NCBI GenBank assembly: GCA_026389695.1
Contig: JAPLHI010000168.1
Location: 1 to 6,564, forward strand
Length of the DNA: 6,564 nucleotides
Direction: 5' to 3'
From: Chloroflexota bacterium
GTDB lineage: Bacteria > Chloroflexota > Dehalococcoidia > GIF9 > UBA5629
Shown: positions 1 through 5,336 of the stretch, piece after piece
Numbering within the stretch: the stretch's first letter is position 1
Layout of the letters: every line of letters begins with the position of its first letter
The notes under the pieces: generated by a model
Told to the model about the DNA's origin: nothing
Seen by the model: the letters and a program-made list of their open reading frames with translations, nothing else
Databases searched by the model: none
Program-made: the position numbers and the translations under genes

Positions 1-588
1 GATGATTTCCTGGCTCAGGCGACCCCGGAGACAAAACTCAAGTTGATCCGGGACTATCAAGCCGGTGGACGGCTGGTGGCGATGACCGGGGACGGCACAA
101 ACGATGCCCCGGCATTGGCTCAAGCCGATGTGGCTGTGGCAATGCATACCGGTACACAGCCAGCACGTGAAGCTGCTAATATGATCGACCTGGATAGTAA
201 TCCTACAAAACTGATTGAAATAGTTGAGATAGGCAAGCAATTGCTTATGACGCGGGGATCATTGACGACATTCAGCATTGCTAACGACGTATCAAAGTAC
301 TTCGCTATTATTCCGGCAGCATTTGCCGGTACTTACCCCGCTTTGCAAGCGCTGAACTTCATGCAACTGGCTACACCGGAAAGCGCTATCATGTCGGCTG
401 TAATATTTAATGCCGTTATTATAACACTTCTCATACCGGTAGCATTGCGCGGTGTTCCCTATCAACCTGTGGGAGCAGCGAAACTTTTGCGTAACAACCT
501 GCTGACTTATGGGTTAGGGGGTTTAATAGTGCCGTTCATTGGTATTAAATTAATCGACATGATCTTGACGACTGTGAAACTGGTTTGA
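1..588 (+). CDS. kdpB: KdpB, potassium-transporting P-type ATPase catalytic subunit (3' end only)
   Basis: This is the C-terminal 195 residues of KdpB, the ATP-hydrolysing membrane subunit of the KdpFABC K+ uptake pump. The frame is open from base 1, so the 5' part lies outside the window; a TTG at 43 is internal and not a start. Visible marks are the P-type ATPase hinge motif TGDGTNDAPAL (window residues 29-39), then AQADVAVAM, then DLDSNPTKLIEIVEIGKQ. The NDVSK segment (residues 95-99) carries the Asp and Lys that correspond to the E. coli Asp583/Lys586 pair in the membrane domain. Hydrophobic stretches at about 100-111, 130-149 and 170-190 match the last membrane spans. The phosphorylation motif DKTGT is upstream of the window. 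The C-terminus matches the usual KdpB end. The stop is 6 nt before kdpC, which indicates one transcript. No damage is seen in this part. Confidence 0.97.
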   Translation, partial: DDFLAQATPETKLKLIRDYQAGGRLVAMTGDGTNDAPALAQADVAVAMHTGTQPAREAANMIDLDSNPTKLIEIVEIGKQLLMTRGSLTTFSIANDVSKYFAIIPAAFAGTYPALQALNFMQLATPESAIMSAVIFNAVIITLLIPVALRGVPYQPVGAAKLLRNNLLTYGLGGLIVPFIGIKLIDMILTTVKLV

Positions 589-594
589 ATAAAA

Positions 595-1188
595 ATGGGT
601 GATAAAGCAAGTATACTGCGCCAATTACGTATTTCTTTGAAATGCCTTGTGGCCTTTACGTTGATTACCGGCATAGTCTACCCGCTCATCGTAACAGGTG
701 TTGCCCAGATTGGGTTCAAATATCAAGCAAATGGCAGCCTTATTATAGAGGATGGAAAAAAGCTTGGCTCTGAGCTAATCGGTCAACCGTTCAGTGATCC
801 AAAATATTTCTGGGGACGATTGTCTGTGACTACCCCATACCCATATAATGCATCCGCATCTACTGGCTCTAACTATGGGCCGTTGAATCCTGAATTAGAA
901 GAGGAAGTTCAAGTGCGCATTAAAGCTTTAAAAGCAGTTGACCCGGATAATATAAAGCCGATCCCGGTAGATCTTGTGACACACTCAGCTAGCGGTCTAG
1001 ACCCGCATATCAGTATTGCTTCCGCCACCTACCAGGTTCACAGGGTAGCACTTTACAGGGGGATGAGTGAAGAAAAAGTATATGCTTTATTGGCCCGCTA
1101 TACGGAAGGCCGCCAGTTTGGCTTTCTGGGAGAACCGCGAGTGAATGTGCTGATGCTGAACCTTGTTCTGGACCAATTACTGTATTAA
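595..1188 (+). CDS. kdpC: KdpC, potassium-transporting ATPase subunit C
   Basis: KdpC is the small single-span subunit that associates with KdpB in the Kdp K+ pump and supports ATP binding. The product has 197 residues, normal for the family. It has a short basic N-terminus, one membrane span at about residues 15-40, and a soluble domain. Family-typical segments include YFWGRLSVT (71-79), SNYGPLNPEL (92-101), VTHSASGLDPHIS (128-140) and VNVLMLNLVLDQL (183-195). The ATG at 595 lies 6 nt after the kdpB stop. No Shine-Dalgarno sequence is visible in the A-rich gap, so translation is probably coupled to kdpB (inference). kdpD begins about 21 nt downstream. Identity is secure from motifs, length and gene order. 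Confidence 0.97.
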   Translation: MGDKASILRQLRISLKCLVAFTLITGIVYPLIVTGVAQIGFKYQANGSLIIEDGKKLGSELIGQPFSDPKYFWGRLSVTTPYPYNASASTGSNYGPLNPELEEEVQVRIKALKAVDPDNIKPIPVDLVTHSASGLDPHISIASATYQVHRVALYRGMSEEKVYALLARYTEGRQFGFLGEPRVNVLMLNLVLDQLLY

Positions 1189-1191
1189 ACC

Positions 1192-1196
1192 GGAAG
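1192..1196 (+). promoter_or_regulatory. Candidate ribosome binding site upstream of kdpD
   Basis: GGAAG lies in the short kdpC-kdpD gap. It sits 7 nt before the ATG at 1204, the ideal distance, but that ATG is followed directly by an in-frame TGA. It is 13 nt before the TTG at 1210, which is rather far. It bears on which kdpD start is used. Confidence 0.45.
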
Positions 1197-1203
1197 TAGT
1201 AAA

Positions 1204-1209
1204 ATGTGA
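1204..1209 (+). other. In-frame ATG-TGA (start-stop) just before kdpD
   Basis: ATG (1204-1206) is followed immediately by TGA (1207-1209), and both are in the same frame as the kdpD TTG at 1210. The ATG has the best-spaced Shine-Dalgarno-like sequence, GGAAG at 1192-1196. As written, a ribosome starting here would stop after one codon. It may be a decayed start, a minimal start-stop element that tunes kdpD translation, or a sequence error at codon 2. The sequence alone does not decide between these. Confidence 0.5.
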
Positions 1210-3912
1210 TTGGATATATTAGACATGGTGGATAAGCTAATTCGTCCCAGTCCCGATAAATTATTAGAGCAAATTAAGGCGGATGAAGCCAGAAAAAGGC
1301 GGGGAAGGTTAAAAATATTTCTTGGCTATGCTGCAGGTGTCGGTAAGACCTATGCTATGCTGGAAGCTGCCCAGCGACAGAAAAGTGAAACCGACCTTGT
1401 TGTTGCCTATGTAGAAACACACGGCCGTGCCGAAACTGAAGCTTTTCTGCCCGGTTTAGAGATTATACCCCGTAAACAAGTGCAATATCGCGGTCTTGCA
1501 GTTGCTGAGATGGATCTGGATGCAGTTCTGGCTCGTCGACCCAAGCTGGCACTTGTGGATGAGCTAGCTCATACTAACACCCCAGGTTTAAGGCATCCTA
1601 AGCGTTATCAAGATGCGGAGGAATTGCTGGAAGTAGGAATCGATGTTTATGCCACACTTAATATTCAGCATCTGGAAAGTCTGCGAGAATCGATTGCACA
1701 GATAACAGGAGTATGGGTACGTGAAACAGTACCCGATTCGGTAATTGACGAAGCCGACGAGATTGAGCTTATAGATCTTCCTCCTGATGATCTACTTCAG
1801 AGACTTAAAGAAGGGAAGGTGTACATTTCAGAGCAGATATCTCATGCTGTAGCTAATTTTTTCCGTAAAGGAAATCTATCTGCGTTACGGGAATACAGCA
1901 TGAGGATTTCCGCGGACCACATTGACACCCAGGTACGAGAGTATATGTCGGCGCATACAATACATGGCCCATGGCCCACCGCCGAGCGACTTCTGGTTTG
2001 TGTTACTCCCGGTCAGTGGGGCAGCCGGATAATACATACCGCCAGAAGTCTTGCGTTACAATTGAATGCAGAGTGGATCGCTATTCACGTTGAAACACCC
2101 GGTAGTGTTGACATCTCTCCTGAACAACAGGAGCAATTAACAAATTTAATTAGACTGGCAGAAAAGCTGGGCGCCAGGGTTGAAATCCTGCAGGGGTTAT
2201 CTGTAGCCAATACAATATTGGAATACGCATATAAAAACAATATAACCAAGATAATTCTGGGTAAGCCCCGGGATGTCCACTTGAGAAATATATTGAGTAG
2301 ATCAGTTGCGAATCAAGTAGTACGCCGCAGTAAATATGTGGACGTATATATCGTCAGTGGAAAAGGGCAGCCATTGGAGCAAAATATTCTACCGGTAAGG
2401 CAGCTGCCGGTTCAGTGGTTGGGATATCTTTTAAGTCTGGCACTGGTATCCTGTACCACTCTTCTCGGCTACATGGTTCACCCCTTCTTTCACCCTGTGA
2501 ATGTAGTGATGCTTTACTTATTAAGCATTGTTGTCTCGGCGATTTATTTCGGTTTCGGCCCTTCGATTCTAACATCTGTGCTAAGTTTACTGGCATTCGA
2601 TATATTTTTCATACCGCCATATTTTACCCTTGCAACTTCGGAGGCATATTATCTATTTACCTTTGCTGTTTTACTGGCAGTAGGGGTAGTCATCAGCTAT
2701 CTAACATCGAGAATCCGCAGTCAGAGTGAGGCAGCTCAGCGACGTGAAAATGAGACTGCTACACTCTATTCACTGAGTAAGCAACTTTCTGTTTCTATCG
2801 GGCTGAAACCTACGTTAAAAACTATTATTGACAGCGCAAAAGACCAGTTCAAGCAGAATGCCGTGGTGTTTCTACCGGATAAACAAAAAAAGGAGATACT
2901 AAAGGCTTATCCGGAAGAGGCCGGTGTAATCCCCGGTGAGAATGAGAATGCCGTAGCTGTATGGACTTATCAACACCAGAAAGCCGCCGGATACGGTACC
3001 GATACACTACCTGATGCCAGCGCACTTTATCTGCCGTTAAGCACGGCGCACGGGGGAATCGGGGTATTAGCGCTGTGGCCGCTCGACACCGAAAATCAGC
3101 TAACGGTCCAGCAGGACAGATTGCTTAAAGCTTTTGCAGATCTGGCTTCGATGGCGATTGAGCGTGCCCAGTTAGCCGAAGCAGCCAACGATGCCTGCGT
3201 TTTGGAGGCTTCCCAGAAATTGCAGACTGCATTATTAAATTCAATATCACATGACCTTCGCACTCCGCTCGTTTCAATCATAGGAGTATTAAGCAGTCTG
3301 CAGGAGGAAAGCATTACACTGGATAATGCTGCAAAAAATAACTTGATTCAGGTAGCGCTTGAAGAGGCGGAAAGGCTCAACCATCTGATAACCAACCTGC
3401 TCGATGTGTCCCGGATCGAAGCCGGCGCTTTGAAATTATCCAGGCAACCTGCTGATATGCAGGATATTGTCGGAGCAGCTTTAGAACAGATAGGCAGCCG
3501 TTATAAAACCAGAAAAATAAATGTTGAAATACCCGATGGACTTCCACTTATATCTGTGGATACCAGCCTTATCATACAGGTTCTGGTTAATGTACTGGAT
3601 AACGCTCTCAAATATTCAGGATCGAACTCTGTTGTAGATGTTGTCGGACTTCAGGCAGCAGGCGAGATTCAAGTTGAGATATCGGATCGCGGAGCAGGTA
3701 TTCCTGAGCATGATTTACAGCACGTTTTTGATAAATTTTACCGTGTTCAAAGCCCTGATAACGTATCCGGCACCGGATTGGGTTTATCCATTTGCAGGGG
3801 GATTGTGGAGGCGCACGGCGGGACCATTTCTGCCGAGAACCGACCCGGTGGTGGCACTACAATTCGCATAAAACTACCTGTACCTATCCAGTTTACCAGG
3901 AGTGAGACATAG
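1210..3912 (+). CDS. kdpD: KdpD, sensor histidine kinase for K+ limitation and turgor
   Basis: This is the membrane sensor kinase that phosphorylates KdpE to control kdp expression. It has 900 residues against 894 in E. coli, with all domains in order. The N-terminal KdpD domain (about 20-230) has a Walker A-like AAGVGKT (41-47) and the conserved VDELAHTN (116-123). A universal-stress-protein-like domain spans about 258-384. Four membrane spans fall at about 402-421, 428-447, 449-468 and 479-499, followed by an Arg-rich stretch (501-512). A GAF-like region spans about 515-650. The kinase core has phospho-acceptor His681 in SISHDLRTPL, an N box (Asn794, Asn798), G1 DRGAG (826-830), an F box (FDKFYR, 840-845) and G2 GTGLGLS (854-860). 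The TTG start is uncertain. ATG 1225 would give 895 residues and places the RPSPDKLLEQ segment where E. coli KdpD has it. kdpE follows after 4 nt. Confidence 0.96.
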   Translation: MDILDMVDKLIRPSPDKLLEQIKADEARKRRGRLKIFLGYAAGVGKTYAMLEAAQRQKSETDLVVAYVETHGRAETEAFLPGLEIIPRKQVQYRGLAVAEMDLDAVLARRPKLALVDELAHTNTPGLRHPKRYQDAEELLEVGIDVYATLNIQHLESLRESIAQITGVWVRETVPDSVIDEADEIELIDLPPDDLLQRLKEGKVYISEQISHAVANFFRKGNLSALREYSMRISADHIDTQVREYMSAHTIHGPWPTAERLLVCVTPGQWGSRIIHTARSLALQLNAEWIAIHVETPGSVDISPEQQEQLTNLIRLAEKLGARVEILQGLSVANTILEYAYKNNITKIILGKPRDVHLRNILSRSVANQVVRRSKYVDVYIVSGKGQPLEQNILPVRQLPVQWLGYLLSLALVSCTTLLGYMVHPFFHPVNVVMLYLLSIVVSAIYFGFGPSILTSVLSLLAFDIFFIPPYFTLATSEAYYLFTFAVLLAVGVVISYLTSRIRSQSEAAQRRENETATLYSLSKQLSVSIGLKPTLKTIIDSAKDQFKQNAVVFLPDKQKKEILKAYPEEAGVIPGENENAVAVWTYQHQKAAGYGTDTLPDASALYLPLSTAHGGIGVLALWPLDTENQLTVQQDRLLKAFADLASMAIERAQLAEAANDACVLEASQKLQTALLNSISHDLRTPLVSIIGVLSSLQEESITLDNAAKNNLIQVALEEAERLNHLITNLLDVSRIEAGALKLSRQPADMQDIVGAALEQIGSRYKTRKINVEIPDGLPLISVDTSLIIQVLVNVLDNALKYSGSNSVVDVVGLQAAGEIQVEISDRGAGIPEHDLQHVFDKFYRVQSPDNVSGTGLGLSICRGIVEAHGGTISAENRPGGGTTIRIKLPVPIQFTRSET
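3898..3904 (+). promoter_or_regulatory. Ribosome binding site of kdpE, inside the kdpD 3' end
   Basis: AGGAGTG is a good Shine-Dalgarno sequence 12 nt before the kdpE ATG at 3917. It lies within the last codons of kdpD. With the 4-nt gap between the genes, this suggests coupled translation of sensor and regulator. Confidence 0.6.
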
Positions 3913-3916
3913 TTAA

Positions 3917-4606
3917 ATGAGTGAAACCGGGCCGCGTGTACTGGTTGTTGATGATGAGCAGGCGATAAGAAAATTTCTTCGCGTAGCGCTCACGTCACAG
4001 GGATTTACTGTATTCGAAGTAAGCTCGGGATTGGAAGCATTAACAACCGCCGCCAATTACAAACCGGATATAATAATTCTGGACCTGGGTCTGCCGGACA
4101 TGGACGGCATTGACGTTATCCGGCTGTTCAGGCAGGGTACAAAGATTCCCATAATAATATTGTCCGTTAGAGGTTCGGAAAATGATAAGATTAATGCGCT
4201 TAATGCAGGTGCCGATGATTACTTAACCAAACCTTTCAGCGTAGGGGAATTATTAGCCAGATTACGCGCCAACCTGCGCCGTACATCCCAAACATCAGCC
4301 GAACCTGTTTTCATCAACGGTGACTTGACGGTAGACCTGACAAAGAGGTTGGTAACACTGGCAAATCGTGAGATACAGCTAACGCCGACCGAGTATGATT
4401 TACTCAAAATTCTTGTTACTTATGCGGGAAAAGTACTGATTCATCATCAATTACTGCGGGAAGTCTGGGGCTCGGAATATGAACAGGAACTCCATATTTT
4501 ACACGTTAATATCAGCAATTTACGCCATAAAATAGAGCCGGATCCCACCCGTCCCCGATTTATTATCACCGAACCCGGTGTGGGCTACAGAATGAGAACC
4601 GGATAG
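3917..4606 (+). CDS. kdpE: KdpE, OmpR/PhoB-family response regulator
   Basis: This is the transcription activator of the kdp operon and the partner of KdpD. It has 229 residues, close to the 225 of E. coli KdpE. The receiver domain (about 6-120) has the acidic pair Asp12/Asp13, phospho-acceptor Asp56 in LDLGLPDMDG, Ser83 in the ILSVRG switch position and Lys105 in LTKPF. The C-terminal winged-helix DNA-binding domain (about 130-228) has LTPTEYDLL (155-163), the GKVLIHHQLLREVWG segment (171-185), the ISNLRHKIEPDP helix (199-210) and the closing TEPGVGYRMR wing. The ATG at 3917 is chosen because AGGAGTG lies upstream and residue 1 falls just before the first beta strand. It is the last gene of the operon and converges with the DUF3795 gene 82 nt further on. 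Confidence 0.97.
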   Translation: MSETGPRVLVVDDEQAIRKFLRVALTSQGFTVFEVSSGLEALTTAANYKPDIIILDLGLPDMDGIDVIRLFRQGTKIPIIILSVRGSENDKINALNAGADDYLTKPFSVGELLARLRANLRRTSQTSAEPVFINGDLTVDLTKRLVTLANREIQLTPTEYDLLKILVTYAGKVLIHHQLLREVWGSEYEQELHILHVNISNLRHKIEPDPTRPRFIITEPGVGYRMRTG

Positions 4607-4703
4607 ATACTTCTTGTGCACAATACGTGTTCACTGGAATCGTGTTAAGTATTTCCTTCTATCTGATAGCAGCAGTTAAATAATTGCTTCAAATTCTATC
4701 CGG
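4599..4703. repeat. 9-bp inverted repeat spanning the two convergent gene ends
   Basis: CCGGATAGA at 4599-4607 contains the kdpE stop codon. Its exact reverse complement TCTATCCGG lies at 4695-4703, in the last codons of the opposing DUF3795 gene, so the same 9-mer ends both genes in different reading frames. The arms are 87 nt apart. No T tract follows, so it does not look like an intrinsic terminator. It may be chance. Confidence 0.3.
4616..4634. other. Imperfect 19-bp dyad in the kdpE/DUF3795 convergent gap
   Basis: GTGCACA (4616-4622) and TGTTCAC (4628-4634) are inverted with 6 of 7 matches around a 5-nt centre. The left arm lies inside a perfect 10-bp palindrome, TTGTGCACAA (4614-4623). 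CGTGTT also occurs twice directly, at 4626 and 4641. The 82-nt gap (4607-4688) has no coding potential that I can see. The dyad is operator-like in shape, but its place between two 3' ends argues against promoter control. As an RNA hairpin it is short and has no T tract. Confidence 0.25.
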
Positions 4704-5213
4704 CATCCGCTGGGCAATGCCCTCTTTGTTCACTCGTACGTATTCACAGCTCGGAGCAGTCCCGCAGTTGCGGCATTTGCGGTCATAGGCTGAATTAATA
4801 GTTCCGCACTCTGAACACGAATAATGTTCCACCATCTCCCGGTACCACTGCTCCCAGCCGGCTTCTTTGATACGTGCCTGCGACTGCCAGAGCTCAAGCC
4901 TGTGCGGCATGATGGACTGGAAATTTTTTATCTCTTCACATGGATAATCGCTACACTCCACACAGAAGTCAATGCCTTTTTCCGATGCGCAGGTGTACAT
5001 TTTACAGGTTTTACAATAGCTGGTCCTCACACTGGAACGGCAGCCTTCACACCGCATGGCTTCGACGGACTGATTCATAATGGCCGCCAGTTTGCTTAAT
5101 CTTTCCGGCTCCTCTGCTGTGCCGATGAAAATACTGCATGAGCGACAGAAAAGGCCGCAGATGGCGGCCTCCTGTTTATGGGGGTGATGTGATTTCGCGT
5201 TTTTCTTATTCAT
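4689..5213 (-). CDS. DUF3795 family cysteine-rich protein with C-terminal zinc ribbon
   Basis: The product has 174 residues, no signal peptide and no membrane span, so it is probably cytoplasmic. The N-terminal part matches the DUF3795 pattern: CGLFCRSC (Cys19, 23, 26), CEGC (55, 58), then Cys67, 70, 75 and CVECSDYPC (84, 87, 92). A second cysteine group, CSEC (133, 136) and CRNC (147, 150), forms a zinc ribbon, with an extra Cys156. Sixteen cysteines in total suggest binding of zinc or an iron-sulfur cluster; the family has no established function and I assign none. The ATG at 5213 has GGGGA upstream at a good distance. The N-terminus before Cys19 is basic and His-rich (HHPHK). The gene converges with kdpE and shares no visible function with kdp. 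The family call rests on the motif pattern. Confidence 0.85.
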   Translation of the reverse strand: MNKKNAKSHHPHKQEAAICGLFCRSCSIFIGTAEEPERLSKLAAIMNQSVEAMRCEGCRSSVRTSYCKTCKMYTCASEKGIDFCVECSDYPCEEIKNFQSIMPHRLELWQSQARIKEAGWEQWYREMVEHYSCSECGTINSAYDRKCRNCGTAPSCEYVRVNKEGIAQRMPDRI

Positions 5214-5217
5214 CGAA

Positions 5218-5325
5218 TTACATCCCCGGCTTTTTGCGCTTTGCCTTGATATGCGCTGCTATGCCGTCAACGGCTTTAAACGCGTCTTTTTCCACATCAA
5301 GTATACCGCCGGTGACGTCCGGGAG
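5218..5325 (-). pseudogene. Short gene-like open frame, probable 3' gene remnant or tiny ORF
   Basis: Between the two minus-strand genes, one frame is open for 35 codons from just after a TAA (5328-5326) to a TAA at 5220-5218. It reads like real protein: it begins LPDVTGGILDVEKDAF and ends in a Lys/Arg-rich tail, AKRKKPGM. The only usual start codon is GTG at 5295, which gives 25 residues (5218-5295), with only a weak GGCGG upstream. Its stop lies 4 nt before the DUF3795 ATG, the same gap as kdpD-kdpE, as expected for a coupled operon gene. The missing 5' end suggests the tail of a deleted gene. A very small protein or plain chance are the alternatives. I do not recognise the family. Confidence 0.25.
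5223..5227 (-). promoter_or_regulatory. Ribosome binding site of the DUF3795 gene
   Basis: On the minus strand GGGGA lies 9 nt before the ATG at 5213-5211 and supports that start. It falls inside the last codons of the short open frame at 5218-5325. Confidence 0.5.
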
Positions 5326-5336
5326 TTATTGTGCTC

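Noticed and set aside
43..45. TTG at 43 as a start of a separate short protein
   Set aside because: The frame is open upstream to base 1 and encodes typical KdpB sequence (DDFLAQATPE), so this is an internal codon of a truncated kdpB.
2278..2400. Possible c-di-AMP binding motif in the KdpD stress-protein-like domain (Ser363-x-Ser365)
   Set aside because: The S. aureus KdpD motif needs a later FTAxY segment about 20 residues on. Here that place reads GQPLE, so only the SxS part is present and c-di-AMP binding is not supported.
2354..2729. Open frames of 80 and 104 codons overlapping kdpD on both strands
   Set aside because: They lie wholly inside the well-conserved KdpD membrane region, have no recognisable domains, and are shadows of that coding sequence.
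4659..4669. CTATCTGATAG near-palindrome in the convergent gap
   Set aside because: The arms are 5 bp around a single base, too short and AT-rich to claim as a site, and it cannot fold as a hairpin with so small a loop.
5300..5305. TATACT -10-like hexamer on the minus strand upstream of the DUF3795 gene
   Set aside because: No acceptable -35 hexamer lies 16-18 nt upstream (the sequence there is GC-rich), so a promoter call would rest on one common hexamer.
5306..5336. GC-rich inverted CCGG/CCGG segment after the surface-protein stop as a terminator
   Set aside because: The stem is only 4 bp and no T tract follows on the minus strand, so it does not meet the form of an intrinsic terminator.
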